Shown: one piece after another, positions 7,923 to 18,056 of the stretch
Layout of the letters: every line of letters begins with the position of its first letter
Numbering within the stretch: the first letter of the stretch is position 1
DNA from: an uncultured Draconibacterium sp.
GTDB lineage: Bacteria > Bacteroidota > Bacteroidia > Bacteroidales > Prolixibacteraceae
DNA length: 64,000 nucleotides
Direction: 5' to 3'
Assembly: GCF_913060805.1 (NCBI RefSeq)
Contig: NZ_CAJXTC010000021.1
Span: forward strand, 1-64,000
Made by a program: the position numbers and the translations under genes
The notes under the pieces: model-generated
What the model was told of the DNA's origin: nothing
Seen by the model: the letters and a program-made list of their open reading frames with translations, nothing else
Database searches by the model: none

Positions 7923-10900
7923 ATGGTTCCATTTACGCATTTACACGTACACTCGCAATACTCAATTCTCGACGGAGCTGCCAGCATCAGCGACCTGGTA
8001 GGCAAAGCAAAATCGGATAATATGCCGGCTTTGGCTTTAACCGATCACGGATCAATGTTTGGTATCAAAGAGTTTCATGCCGCCTGTTCGAAGGCTGAGA
8101 TTAAACCGATTTTAGGGTGTGAAACTTATGTGGCTTCCCGCACGATTAAAGATAAAAGCGATAAGGTCGACCGCTCGGGGCATCACCTTATTTTGCTGGC
8201 AAAAAACAGAACAGGATATATCAACCTGATCAAGCTAATATCGACTGCCAGCACAACCGGTTTTTATTATAAACCGCGTATTGATAAAGAGCTGCTCGAG
8301 AAACATCACGAAGGATTGATTGCATCGTCGGCCTGTTTGGGAGGCGAGATTCCGCAGCATATAATGGCCAATAACCTTAAAGCAGCCGAGGAGGCCGTCC
8401 TCTGGTATAAAAACCTGTTTGGCGAGGATTACTACCTGGAATTGATGCGACATCCGGCGCAATCGCAACGCGAACGCGAGGAGGTTTACGACTGGCAGGT
8501 AAAAGTAAATAAGCAACTGGTTCCGCTGGCAAAAAGGTTGGGTGTGAAACTAATTGCTACCAACGATATTCACTTCACAAACGAATCGGATGCAGAAGCG
8601 CATGATTTGTTGATCTGCCTAAATACCGGGAAAGATTTCGACGATCCGAACCGGATGCGTTACACCAAACAAGAGTGGTTTAAAACGCAGGCCGAAATGA
8701 ATGAGCTTTTTAAAGACATTCCGGAGGCGCTGGCAAACACCAACGAAATTGCCGAAAAAATTGAGCCTTTTGAGTTGAATGCCTCGCCGATTATGCCGGT
8801 GTTCCCCATTCCTGAAGAAATTGGAACAGAAGAAGGTTTTAAGGAGAAATATTCAGAGGCTGATTTGCGCAAGGAATTTGGCGATTCGGCATTCGAACGC
8901 CTTGGCGGATACGATAAGGTAATTCGTGTGAAACTGGAATCGGCGTTTTTGGAGCACCTTACTTTCGAAGGGGCAAAAGAACGTTATGGAGACCCGCTTG
9001 AAAAAAGTGTGGAAGAACGCCTGATTTTTGAGCTGAATACCATTAAGACAATGGGTTATCCCGGTTACTTCCTTATCACACAGGATTTTATTAACTGGGC
9101 AAAAGATAACGGCGTGATCGTTGGTCCGGGACGTGGATCGGCTGCCGGTGCGGCAGTATCGTATTGCGCCGGAATTACCAACATCGACCCGATTAAATAC
9201 GACCTGCTGTTCGAGCGTTTCCTGAACCCTGACCGTATATCGCTTCCCGATGTCGATATCGACTTTGATGATGACGGGCGACAACTGGTACTGGAATATG
9301 TTACCGACAAATACGGGCAGGACAAAGTGGCGCACATTTGTACATTCGGTACGATGGCTACCAAGTCGTCGATCCGTGATGTGGCGCGTGTGTTAAAACT
9401 GCCATTACCCGAAGCCGACCGTTTGGCAAAGTTGGTGCCCGAGGCTCCGAAAATGAGTTTCAAAAAGGCTTTTAAAGAAAGTCCCGATTTGGCACGGGAA
9501 AAAGATTCACCTATTCCATTGGTTGTTGATACGCTGACTTATGCTGAAAAGCTGGAAGGATCGGTGCGAAATACCGGGGTGCATGCCTGTGGAATCCTGA
9601 TCAGTCGCGATCCGCTGACCGATCATATTCCGTTGATGCCTACCAAAGACGAAGAACATCTGCTAACAACGCAGTATGATGGTCGTTTTGTGGAAGACAT
9701 CGGTTTGCTGAAAATGGACTTCCTGGGGTTGAAAACCTTGTCGATTATAAAAGAGTGTCTGGAAAACATCAAACTGTCGAAAGGAATTGAAGTGCCGATA
9801 AACGAAATTCCGCTCGATGATGAGAAGACATTCGAGCTTTTTAGTCATGGCGAAACCACGGCTATCTTCCAGTTTGAATCGGACGGAATGAAAAAACACC
9901 TGCGCGATTTGAAGCCAAACCGCTTTGAAGATTTGGTGGCCATGAACGCGCTCTATCGTCCGGGACCAATGGAATACATTCCGAATTACATTGCGCGTAA
10001 ACACGGTCGGGAGAAAGTGGATTATGATGTGCCAATGATGGAAGAATACCTGAGCGACACCTATGGTATTACCGTTTTTCAGGAGCAAGTGATGTTACTC
10101 TCGCGTTTGCTGGCCGGCTTTACCCGAGGCGACTCGGATACGCTGCGTAAGGCGATGGGTAAAAAGATTATGTCGGTGATGGAAAAGCTTAAAGTTAAGT
10201 TTGTTGATGGTTGTAAAGCCAACCGGCAGTTTGTTGACGAATGCAAAAACAGAGGAAAAGATACTGAGGAAGTAATTAATAAAATATGGAAAGACTGGGA
10301 GGCGTTTGCTTCGTATGCATTCAACAAATCGCACTCGGTTTGTTATGCTTACATTGCCTACCAAACCGGTTTCCTGAAAGCACATTATCCGGCAGAGTTT
10401 ATGGCTGCCAACCTTAGCCGAAACCTCAATAATATTGTCGATATCACCAAGTTGATGAACGAGTGCAAACGCATGAACTTAAATGTGTTTGGCCCGGATA
10501 TTAACGAGAGTTTTATCAAATTTACGGCAAACAAAGAAGGCGATATTCGTTTTGGAATGGGGGCTATTAAAGGGGTTGGTTCCGGAGCGGTTCAGCACAT
10601 TATTAACGTGCGTAACGAACGCGGTCATTTTAAAACCATTTACGAATTGGTGGAGCACGTAAACTTACAGGCCGTTAACAAAAAGAACCTCGAGGCGCTT
10701 GCAATGGCAGGTGCTTTCACAAATTTGGAAGGGGTAAACCGCAGTTGCTTTTTTGCCGGCGAAAATGAAAACGACGATACCAATTTTATCGAAAAACTGA
10801 TTCGATATGGTAACCGCGTTCAGCTTGAAGCAAACAGTGCACAACAAAGTCTGTTTGGTGGAATGGGAGGCGGACAGGATATTCAAAAACCGCCAATTCC

Positions 10901-11570
10901 AAAAGTTGACGAGTGGGCAAAACTAATTCTGCTGGAGAAAGAGAAGAACCTGATCGGTATTTATTTAACTGCACATCCGCTCGACGATTACCGTTTGGAA
11001 ATTACCAATTTCTGCTCGAGAGATGTGGCGCTGAAAGACCTGAACAACGATATCTCGAAATATCAGGGTAAGGATTTTACTTTTGGCGGAATGGTAACTG
11101 CAGCGCGCGAGGGGCAGTCGAAAAACGGAAATATGTATGCCGTTATGACGCTTACGGACTACACCGATTCAAAAGAACTTTTCTTCTTTGGGAATGACTA
11201 TGTAAACTTTAGTAAGTTCTGCAAAGTGGGAATTTTTATTATGGTAAAAGGCTCGGTAAAACAGCGTTTTAACAGCGATTTTTACGAGTACAAAGTGAAC
11301 AGCATTGAACTGCTCGACGATGTGCGCGAGAAATACATTAAAAGTTTAACTATTAACGTGCCGCTAAAAGCATTGACTGAAGACTTCGTAAAACGTGTCG
11401 ATCAGATGGCCGGTGAATACAAGGGAAAGGCGCTGCTGAAGTTTAATGTTTTTGATCCCGAGAACAATATGTACATTGAAATGTTTTCAAGAACTACAAG
11501 GGTAAATCCTTTGGATAGTTTTCTGAACTTTTTTGATGAACAACCGGAAATGAGTTACAGAATTAATTAG
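7923..11570 (+). CDS. dnaE: DNA polymerase III subunit alpha
   Basis: Replicative polymerase catalytic subunit, 1215 aa, of the DnaE1 type without an internal proofreading exonuclease. The N-terminal PHP domain begins at HLHVHSQYSILDG (residues 6-18). The C-family palm contains GPGRGSAAG and the catalytic PDVDIDF motif. The fingers and beta-clamp region follow (FQEQVMLLS, then SYAFNKSHSVCYA). A helix-hairpin-helix and a C-terminal OB-fold segment (FTFGGMVTAAREG) complete the protein. The family motifs are intact. The gene is followed 45 bp later by trxA. Confidence 0.97.
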   Translation: MVPFTHLHVHSQYSILDGAASISDLVGKAKSDNMPALALTDHGSMFGIKEFHAACSKAEIKPILGCETYVASRTIKDKSDKVDRSGHHLILLAKNRTGYINLIKLISTASTTGFYYKPRIDKELLEKHHEGLIASSACLGGEIPQHIMANNLKAAEEAVLWYKNLFGEDYYLELMRHPAQSQREREEVYDWQVKVNKQLVPLAKRLGVKLIATNDIHFTNESDAEAHDLLICLNTGKDFDDPNRMRYTKQEWFKTQAEMNELFKDIPEALANTNEIAEKIEPFELNASPIMPVFPIPEEIGTEEGFKEKYSEADLRKEFGDSAFERLGGYDKVIRVKLESAFLEHLTFEGAKERYGDPLEKSVEERLIFELNTIKTMGYPGYFLITQDFINWAKDNGVIVGPGRGSAAGAAVSYCAGITNIDPIKYDLLFERFLNPDRISLPDVDIDFDDDGRQLVLEYVTDKYGQDKVAHICTFGTMATKSSIRDVARVLKLPLPEADRLAKLVPEAPKMSFKKAFKESPDLAREKDSPIPLVVDTLTYAEKLEGSVRNTGVHACGILISRDPLTDHIPLMPTKDEEHLLTTQYDGRFVEDIGLLKMDFLGLKTLSIIKECLENIKLSKGIEVPINEIPLDDEKTFELFSHGETTAIFQFESDGMKKHLRDLKPNRFEDLVAMNALYRPGPMEYIPNYIARKHGREKVDYDVPMMEEYLSDTYGITVFQEQVMLLSRLLAGFTRGDSDTLRKAMGKKIMSVMEKLKVKFVDGCKANRQFVDECKNRGKDTEEVINKIWKDWEAFASYAFNKSHSVCYAYIAYQTGFLKAHYPAEFMAANLSRNLNNIVDITKLMNECKRMNLNVFGPDINESFIKFTANKEGDIRFGMGAIKGVGSGAVQHIINVRNERGHFKTIYELVEHVNLQAVNKKNLEALAMAGAFTNLEGVNRSCFFAGENENDDTNFIEKLIRYGNRVQLEANSAQQSLFGGMGGGQDIQKPPIPKVDEWAKLILLEKEKNLIGIYLTAHPLDDYRLEITNFCSRDVALKDLNNDISKYQGKDFTFGGMVTAAREGQSKNGNMYAVMTLTDYTDSKELFFFGNDYVNFSKFCKVGIFIMVKGSVKQRFNSDFYEYKVNSIELLDDVREKYIKSLTINVPLKALTEDFVKRVDQMAGEYKGKALLKFNVFDPENNMYIEMFSRTTRVNPLDSFLNFFDEQPEMSYRIN

Positions 11571-11615
11571 TTTTGTAGAACTGAGAAACGATATACAATA
11601 ATAAAAAATAGTGAT

Positions 11616-11933
11616 ATGGCTTTAGAAATTACAGATGCCAATTTTGAAGAATTGGTAATGAGTTCGGACAAACCGGTGATGATCGATTTTTGGGCAGTTT
11701 GGTGTGGCCCTTGCAGAATGATTGCACCGATTGTTGAAGAAATGTCTGCTGAGTACGAAGGCAAAGCAGTGATTGGCAAAGTTGATGTTGACAACAACCA
11801 GGATGTAGCAATGAAATACGGAATCAGAAACATTCCTACAGTATTGTTTGTGAAAAACGGCGAAGTGGTTGACAAACAAGTTGGTGCTGCTCCAAAACAA
11901 GCTTTTGTTGACAAGCTTAACGCGCTGCTGTAA
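11616..11933 (+). CDS. trxA: Thioredoxin
   Basis: 105-aa cytosolic thiol-disulfide reductant. The active site WCGPC (Cys30 and Cys33) sits in the usual FWAVWCGPCRM context, with the cis-proline in RNIPTVLFVKNGEVV. The length is that of a single-domain TrxA with no signal peptide. It is downstream of dnaE with 45 bp between them; co-transcription is possible but not shown. The gene is followed by a cluster of palindromic repeats. Confidence 0.96.
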   Translation: MALEITDANFEELVMSSDKPVMIDFWAVWCGPCRMIAPIVEEMSAEYEGKAVIGKVDVDNNQDVAMKYGIRNIPTVLFVKNGEVVDKQVGAAPKQAFVDKLNALL

Positions 11934-11950
11934 TAGCATTTTTATCTGAG

Positions 11951-12026
11951 CTGTCATTTCGACGACGCAGGAGGAGAAATCTTTTTCAATAAAAGATCCG
12001 GCTTTTCTTGCTACCCGAAATGACAG
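11951..12026. repeat. Palindromic intergenic repeat (CTGTCATTTCG type)
   Basis: CTGTCATTTCG (11951-11961) and CGAAATGACAG (12016-12026) are an 11-bp perfect inverted repeat enclosing 54 nt. It resembles dispersed intergenic palindromes of Bacteroidota genomes. The T-rich end could also make it terminate trxA transcription. Confidence 0.6.
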
Positions 12027-12072
12027 TTTTTATTTTGAATTACCAGACTTCGACTTCGCTCTGTCTGACTGT

Positions 12073-12096
12073 CACCCTGAGCCGAATCGAAGGGTG
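12073..12096. repeat. CACCCTGAGC...AGGGTG dispersed repeat
   Basis: CACCCT (12073-12078) pairs with AGGGTG (12091-12096). The unit with its flank (GTCACCCTGAGCCGAATCGA) resembles a short repeat I know from many Bacteroidota intergenic regions; copy number here is not determined. Confidence 0.5.
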
Positions 12097-12131
12097 TTCA
12101 ATAAAACGACATCGCTTTTCTTTTCATCATT

Positions 12132-13061
12132 TTGAAGAACCTGATCGACATAGAACAATTTCACCGTTTCGATAATCTGGGGCTGGTTGCTCACGAGGTT
12201 GTTGAAGGTTTTATTACCGGTTTGCACCGAAGTCCGTTTCATGGATTTTCGGTTGAATTTGCTGAACACCGGTTGTACAATCAAGGTGAATCGACCAAAC
12301 ACGTCGACTGGAAATTGTATGCTCGAACCGACAAACTTTTCGTAAAACAGTACGAAGAGGAAACCAACCTGCGTTGTCAGTTGGTTGTCGATACTTCTTC
12401 ATCCATGTTGTTCCCTTATACAAAAGGGAAAAAGCATTTACACAATAAACTGGCTTTCTCGGTTTACACGGCTTCCGCACTTATTTACCTGATGCGCAAA
12501 CAGCGCGATGCAGTTGGATTGACACTTTTTTCCGACGAAATTGAGTTTCATTCTTCGCCACGAATTTCATCGGTAAATGCCGAAGTGATGTACGGAAAAC
12601 TTTCGGAGCTCATTCAGCCCGAAAATGCCAGTTTGAGAAAAACCACCAACACCACGCAGGTACTTCACCAAATTGCCGAGAATATTCATAAACGGTCGCT
12701 GGTAATTATTTTCAGCGACATGCTCGACAGCTCGAAAAACGACGAGTTGTTTTCGGCACTGCAACACTTGCGTTACAACAAACACGAGGTTATTCTTTTT
12801 CATGTAACCGATCATTCGTTAGAGCGTGAATTCGATTTTAGTAATCGTCCGCACAAGTTTGTTGATTTGGAGAGTGGGCAGGTTGTTAAGTTCAATCCAT
12901 CGGAAGTAAAAGAGCATTACACCAATACGGTTAGCGATTATTTCGAAGACCTGAAAGTAAAGTGCGGGCAATACCAAATCGATTTGGCCGAAGCCGACAT
13001 CAACAAAGATTTTAAAGAGGTTTTATTTTCTTATCTGGTAAAACGTAAGAAGTTATATTAG
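12132..13061 (+). CDS. DUF58 domain-containing protein (vWA-like)
   Basis: 309-aa protein with a TTG start. The DUF58 core is recognisable: FAEHRLYNQGESTKHVDWKLYARTDKLFVKQYEEE, followed by a von Willebrand A-like fold whose metal-site motif appears as VVDTSSSM (DxSxS). Such proteins usually pair with a MoxR AAA ATPase and transmembrane vWA proteins, but none is adjacent here. No membrane segment or signal peptide is seen, so it is probably cytosolic. Role unknown; a chaperone or metal-insertion partner role is family inference only. Confidence 0.85.
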   Translation: MKNLIDIEQFHRFDNLGLVAHEVVEGFITGLHRSPFHGFSVEFAEHRLYNQGESTKHVDWKLYARTDKLFVKQYEEETNLRCQLVVDTSSSMLFPYTKGKKHLHNKLAFSVYTASALIYLMRKQRDAVGLTLFSDEIEFHSSPRISSVNAEVMYGKLSELIQPENASLRKTTNTTQVLHQIAENIHKRSLVIIFSDMLDSSKNDELFSALQHLRYNKHEVILFHVTDHSLEREFDFSNRPHKFVDLESGQVVKFNPSEVKEHYTNTVSDYFEDLKVKCGQYQIDLAEADINKDFKEVLFSYLVKRKKLY

Positions 13062-13096
13062 TCGAATTTAGCTTCTACCTCGCGAACTACGACGCT

Positions 13097-13585
13097 CTAA
13101 TTCGTAGTCTCCTTCAATTTTTTTATCGTTTCTTTTCTACTGATCAACATGGGTATCGATACGCCAATAGCCAGCGAAATAAGTATGAAAATCATTTTTG
13201 CACCGTTGTTAACTGTATCGATAAGTGTTTGTATATAAACGTCTTTGTCCTCAAGATCAATAAGTGCGATAAATCCTAACATCATCCGGTAAGCAAAAGC
13301 TCCCGGTACCATTGGAATCACTCCCGGGATAGAAAAAATCAGTGGCGGGCTTTTTTTCATATGCGCCATTTGTATGCTGATAATTCCTATGAGTGATGCG
13401 CCGATAAACGATGCTAAAACAATTCCGATTCCCAAAAACATGCTGCCAAATTTTATAAATCCGCCGATGGCACCCATTGCTCCAATGGGGAAAAGTGTAC
13501 GTTTGGGCACATTAAAAAGAATGGCGAAACCTACGGCTGCAATGCCCGACCAAAAAGCTTTTGTTAGTATTTCGAGTACTATCAT
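13097..13585 (-). CDS. Threonine/serine exporter, small C-terminal subunit (ThrE_2/DUF3815-like)
   Basis: 162 aa with about five hydrophobic helices. It matches the C-terminal half of ThrE-type amino-acid exporters, which in many bacteria is a separate gene. The start codon lies one base after the stop of the upstream gene for the N-terminal half, so the two are almost certainly translated together and form one transporter. Substrate is threonine or serine by family inference only. Confidence 0.85.
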   Translation of the reverse strand: MIVLEILTKAFWSGIAAVGFAILFNVPKRTLFPIGAMGAIGGFIKFGSMFLGIGIVLASFIGASLIGIISIQMAHMKKSPPLIFSIPGVIPMVPGAFAYRMMLGFIALIDLEDKDVYIQTLIDTVNNGAKMIFILISLAIGVSIPMLISRKETIKKLKETTN

Positions 13586-13586
13586 G

Positions 13587-14363
13587 TCAGAAATTTAAGA
13601 TCATTCTTGAAGTAAAAAGTCCGAATGCAATTGCAAAAGCAATCATTAATCCATTAATCGCCCGAACAACACCGTTTTGAATATTGCCGTCAATCATATC
13701 GGTTACCGAATTTATCAGTGGTATTCCGGGAACCAGGAAAAGCACCGACGTTGCAACGGCTTTCTCGGGATCGGCGCCAATTTCGAAATGTTCCGATAAT
13801 CCCGCAAGAAACGATGCCACCAAAGCGGCAAAAAACACACAGAGATAGGGATTGAAATTTTTGCGTGCAGCTTCCTGCCGAACGAAAAGCCCGGCAACAG
13901 TTGCAATAAACGAAACGCCCATGTTTAATGCATCGCCACCAAAAAGATTACAGAAGCCGGCACCGGCAGCACCTACCATTACTAACAGTAACCAGCGTGG
14001 ATATTTGGGTAGCGATTTTAAGCGTTGTAATTCGTCTTTTATCTGCTCAACTCCCCAGTTCTGTTCTTTTACATTCCAGCTTAAATGGCTGATTCCGCTT
14101 ACCATTTTAAAATTTGGGTGAAGCGGAGAGATTCGTTTCATGCGGCTAAAGAAGTACTGCTGATCCTTTTCAATAATGGTCAGCATCAAAGCCCGTTGTG
14201 TAATAAGTAACTCTATTCCATACCCGAGGCTTTGGGCAATTCTTTTCATCGTAACGCGTGTGCGGTGTGTACTGGCTCCTGAACTCATTAATAATGCACC
14301 GATCTCAAGAAGAGTATTCCCGGCCGACTGTGCATCTGCTACTGAATCTTTCATGCTGCTCAT
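13587..14363 (-). CDS. Threonine/serine exporter, large N-terminal subunit (ThrE/DUF1212-like)
   Basis: 258 aa. A soluble N-terminal part (residues 1-120) includes SSGASTHRTRVTMKRIAQSLG, typical of DUF1212 proteins. About five transmembrane segments follow, from LLLVMVGAAGAGFCNLFGG onward. Together with the adjacent small subunit it reconstitutes a full ThrE-like exporter for small amino acids in the inner membrane. First gene of the two-gene minus-strand operon, divergent from yifB. Confidence 0.87.
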   Translation of the reverse strand: MSSMKDSVADAQSAGNTLLEIGALLMSSGASTHRTRVTMKRIAQSLGYGIELLITQRALMLTIIEKDQQYFFSRMKRISPLHPNFKMVSGISHLSWNVKEQNWGVEQIKDELQRLKSLPKYPRWLLLVMVGAAGAGFCNLFGGDALNMGVSFIATVAGLFVRQEAARKNFNPYLCVFFAALVASFLAGLSEHFEIGADPEKAVATSVLFLVPGIPLINSVTDMIDGNIQNGVVRAINGLMIAFAIAFGLFTSRMILNF

Positions 14364-14525
14364 TCAAAGTTTAATTGAATACCATTGCAAAAGTAGTGCA
14401 TTCTGTTGCAACTTGCCGGTAAATCGCTTGGTGCGCGAAAGTAAAGTAATATTCAGTAAACAATACAATTTTTAATGTCGGGTAAAATCATTAATTTTAG
14501 CTGATTATCAATAATATCCCCGTTT

Positions 14526-16063
14526 ATGTTAGTTAAAACCTTCGGAAGCGCAGTTTTTGGAATCGATGCCACTACTATTACCATTGAAGTTGATGTAACC
14601 ACCGGAATTAAATTCCTGCTTGTTGGCCTGCCCGACAGTGCTGTGAAAGAAAGTCAGCAACGCATTGAATCTGCATTGCGCTTAAATGGTTACAAATGGC
14701 CTAAAAAGAAAATCATTATTAACATGGCTCCGGCCGATATTCGGAAAGAAGGATCGGCGTACGATTTGCCGCTGGCTGCCGCTGTTTTGGCCGCATCGGG
14801 GCAAATTAATCACGTAAATTATCGAAGTATGTTTTAATGGGCGAACTATCTCTCGATGGAACTTTACAGCCCATAAAAGGCGTTTTGCCCATCGCTATTA
14901 ATGCGCGAAAAGAAGAGTTTGAAGGCCTGATTCTGCCCAAACAAAACGCACGCGAAGCTGCCGTTGTCGACCGCTTGAAAGTTTATGGAGCAGAGAATAT
15001 CAGCGAAGTAATCGACTTTTTAAACGACGAAGGAAGTTTGGAACAAACGGTAATTGATACTCGCGCTGAGTTTTATGCACAGGTGAATAATAATCCGCTC
15101 GATTTTTCAGATGTAAAAGGTCAAGAGAATGTAAAACGTGCTTTGGAAATTGCAGCGGCGGGAAGTCACAATATAATTTTGGTCGGCCCTCCCGGATCAG
15201 GAAAAACGATGTTAGCGAAACGGATTCCTACGGTATTGCCTCCGTTTTCGTTAAAAGAAGCACTGGAAACCACTAAGATTCATTCGGTGGTTGGAAAGAT
15301 TGATAAAGAAACATCATTGATGACACGGCGGCCGTTCCGGAGTCCGCACCACACCATTTCTGACGTGGCGCTTGTTGGCGGCGGAAATTATCCACAACCG
15401 GGAGAAATTTCGTTGGCACACAATGGCGTTTTGTTTTTGGATGAATTGCCCGAGTTTAAACGAACAGTGCTGGAAGTAATGCGCCAGCCTCTGGAAGACC
15501 GGAATATTACCATTTCGCGGGCTAAGTTTTCGGTGGAATACCCGGCAAGTTTTATGCTGGTGGCTTCCATGAATCCGTGTCCGTGTGGATATTACAATCA
15601 CCCCACAAAAGAGTGTGTTTGTGCGCCGGGAGTGGTGCAGAAATACCTCAATAAAATTTCGGGGCCGCTACTCGATCGTATCGATATTCACCTGGAAGTA
15701 GTTCCCGTGCCGTTCAAAAAATTGTCGGAAATGGAATCGTCGGAGAATAGTGAGGCCGTTCGCGATCGGGTGTTAACTGCCCGGAAAATTCAGGAGAAAC
15801 GTTTTGCTGAACATCAGGGAGTTTACGCCAATGCACAAATGACCTCGAAACTGATACGCGAATATGTAGTGCTCGACAATGAAAGTAATAACCTGATTAA
15901 AAATGCAATGGATCGCCTTGGTCTTTCGGCCCGTGCTTACGACCGTATTCTAAAAGTATCGCGTACCATTGCCGACCTCGAGGGTGCGGAGCATGTGCAG
16001 GCCGATCATCTTTCGGAAGCCATTCATTACCGCAGTCTGGATCGGGAGAACTGGGGTGGGTAA
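14526..16063 (+). pseudogene. yifB: YifB-family Mg-chelatase-like AAA ATPase, split by a frameshift
   Basis: Two abutting frames encode one YifB/ComM-like protein. Residues 1-103 are read from 14526 and end at TAA 14835-14837. The remainder is read from 14837 in the -1 frame (408 aa), beginning MGELSLDGTLQPIKG. If one base were added in the run of A at 14816-14818, the reading would continue as HVKLSKYVLMGELSLDG, which fits the family. The break is thus a 1-bp deletion relative to homologues. The second part holds Walker A GPPGSGKT, the PFRSPHH motif, a Mg-chelatase core and a C-terminal lid. No slippery heptamer for programmed shifting is evident, so it is either a real lesion or a sequencing error. 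Confidence 0.85.
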
Positions 16064-16073
16064 CCGCACCCTG

Positions 16074-16104
16074 GTGATGGTCTCACTCGAAGTGAGGCTA
16101 TCAC
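16074..16104. repeat. GTGAT-CTCACT palindrome, copy 1
   Basis: GTGATGGTCTCACT (16074-16087) pairs with AGTGAGGCTATCAC (16091-16104) around a CGA loop. The two non-Watson-Crick positions form G-U pairs in RNA. It is the same family as the palindrome at 23666-23698. Confidence 0.65.
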
Positions 16105-16203
16105 TCGAAAATGTTTTGGAACACTGATAACACTGATTTTGCTGATATCCGCTGAGAAGAAATTGCTTGCAGATTTCGCTGATTAGCGCAGAATGATATT
16201 AGG

Positions 16204-16228
16204 GTTCAGCGGTTTGTAACCGCTGAAC
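16204..16228. repeat. GTTCAGCGGTT hairpin repeat
   Basis: GTTCAGCGGTT (16204-16214) and AACCGCTGAAC (16218-16228) form an 11-bp perfect stem with a 3-nt loop. Between this and the GTGAT palindrome (16118-16195) lie degenerate CTGAT-containing units, remnants of a short repeat tract. Confidence 0.6.
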
Positions 16229-16353
16229 GTATAAAACGAGCCTGGTGCTGTATATGTTATATCTATAAAGCCCCGGACTATTATCATGCACTCTGTCTTT
16301 TAAACAATAAGCTAATTTTATATCTTAGTGGTCTAAATCAATAAAACCACAAA

Positions 16354-17985
16354 ATGAAGAAGCCTGTTCTTTTGGTGCTCTTTTGCCTGAGCATTATTCC
16401 AACACTGTTCGCACAAAACATTCATTTAAACTCGCTGGGTTTTCTAACTGATGGCCCTAAAACGGCTGTTATTTCGCAATCCTGCACTGCGTTTAAAGTT
16501 ATTTCTGTTTCTACCGGAGACATTGTTTTTGAAGGAGAAACTACCGGGCCAAGCTATCAGAAAGATGTAGATCAGGAAGTCTGGAAAGTTGATTTTTCAG
16601 CCGTTCAAAAATCGGGTAGTTATTACCTGGAGGTACCCGGAGTTGGGCGATCGGATGAATTTTCAATAGCAAACGATGCATTCAATTTTGCAGCAGTAAC
16701 AAGTATGCGCGCTTTTTATTTATGGCGCTGCGGAATGGCCGTTGATGGCGAGTTCGCCGGCAATCATTATCATCAGGATGTTTGTCACCTGGATGATGCC
16801 TTTGAAGACTATATTGGAGAAAAAGGTTCGAAACGCGACGGAACAGGAGGTTGGCACGATGCCGGTGACCACGGAAAATATGTGGTAAATGCAGGGATCT
16901 CAATGGGAGTTTTGTTTTATGCGTGGGAACATTTTCAACCTCAGCTGGAAAAAATGGATTTGGATATTCCCGAAACAGCACCCGGGTTTCCCGATTTTCT
17001 GCAAGAGCTAAAATGGGAAACCGACTGGATTTTAAAAATGCAGTATCCTGATGGTTCGGGCAGGGTTTCACATAAACTTACACGCACCAATTTTTCAGGT
17101 TTTATAATGGCCAGCGATGATGATGCCAAGCGCTATTTTACGGAATGGAGTTCGGCGGCAACTGCCGATTTTGTGGGAATAATGGCTATGGCAGCCCGCT
17201 ACTTTAAACCCTACGATGCGGTGTATGCACAAAAATGTTTGGATGCTGCCTGGGTGAGTTATCGTTTTCTGCAGGAAAGCCCGGAGTATAAACGTTTTGA
17301 GCAAGGTGATTTTGAAACCGGTGGTTACCAGTCGAAAGATGAGGATGATCGTTTGTGGGCAGCTGCCGAACTTTGGGCAACTACCGGCGATGAAGCTTGT
17401 CTTAAAGACTTTGAAAAACGTGCAGCCGCCATCGATTATGAAATAAAAGAAGACTGGGACTGGCAAAATGTATCGAACCTGGCGATGTATTCGTACGCAC
17501 TTTCTTCGCGAGAGGGGAAAAATTCGGAGGTGGAAAAAAACATCAGAAAGAATATTGTTGCCAATGCTGATGCCATTGTTGAAAAAGGGAAAACGGATGT
17601 GTATTCGCGTGCGCTTGGTGGACGATATTACTGGGGATGCAACGGAACTGTTGCCCGCCAAACGTTAAACTTACAGGTGGCGAATCTGATTCAGCCAAAC
17701 CCAAAATATAAACAAGCGGCCATTGGTATTGTCGATCATATTTTCGGGAAGAATTACTATAATCGATCGTACGTTACCGGTTTGGGAATCAATCCGCCGA
17801 TGCATCCGCACGACCGCCGCTCAGGAGCCGATAATATTGAGGCGCCCTGGCCGGGATATCTCGTTGGCGGCGGCCACTCGGCAACCGATTGGGAGGATAA
17901 AGAAGCTTCGTACAGCAAAAACGAAATTGCAATTAACTGGCAGGCTGCATTGGTTTATGCGCTTGCCGGATTTGTGAGTTATTAG
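16354..17985 (+). CDS. Glycoside hydrolase family 9 (endo-beta-1,4-glucanase-like)
   Basis: 543-aa secreted enzyme that probably hydrolyses beta-1,4-glucans or oligosaccharides from them. A signal peptide (MKKPVLLVLFCLSIIPTLFAQ) is followed by an N-terminal Ig-like CelD_N domain (about 22-105) and the (alpha/alpha)6 GH9 barrel. The motif GGWHDAGDHGKYV carries the paired aspartates Asp169 and Asp172 (catalytic base region). The C-terminal acid is Glu524 in SKNEIAINW. No dockerin, CBM or Por secretion tail is visible, so it may be periplasmic. It is not in an evident polysaccharide-utilisation locus: no SusC/D is nearby. Confidence 0.93.
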   Translation: MKKPVLLVLFCLSIIPTLFAQNIHLNSLGFLTDGPKTAVISQSCTAFKVISVSTGDIVFEGETTGPSYQKDVDQEVWKVDFSAVQKSGSYYLEVPGVGRSDEFSIANDAFNFAAVTSMRAFYLWRCGMAVDGEFAGNHYHQDVCHLDDAFEDYIGEKGSKRDGTGGWHDAGDHGKYVVNAGISMGVLFYAWEHFQPQLEKMDLDIPETAPGFPDFLQELKWETDWILKMQYPDGSGRVSHKLTRTNFSGFIMASDDDAKRYFTEWSSAATADFVGIMAMAARYFKPYDAVYAQKCLDAAWVSYRFLQESPEYKRFEQGDFETGGYQSKDEDDRLWAAAELWATTGDEACLKDFEKRAAAIDYEIKEDWDWQNVSNLAMYSYALSSREGKNSEVEKNIRKNIVANADAIVEKGKTDVYSRALGGRYYWGCNGTVARQTLNLQVANLIQPNPKYKQAAIGIVDHIFGKNYYNRSYVTGLGINPPMHPHDRRSGADNIEAPWPGYLVGGGHSATDWEDKEASYSKNEIAINWQAALVYALAGFVSY

Positions 17986-18056
17986 TGTCGTTCTGTTTTA
18001 TGCTAACGTAGTTTTGGACCTGGATACAAATGTTAAGTCGGCTGTATAACTTTGAC

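Noticed and set aside
14810-14845. Programmed -1 frameshift in yifB
   Set aside because: No slippery heptamer and no downstream stem or SD-like stimulator; the broken-gene or sequencing-error reading is more economical.
16118-16195. CRISPR-like tandem units with CTGAT
   Set aside because: Units are short and degenerate with irregular spacing; no leader or Cas genes.
17095-17661. 188-codon open frame antisense to the GH9 gene
   Set aside because: No recognisable domain; the sense strand is clearly coding.
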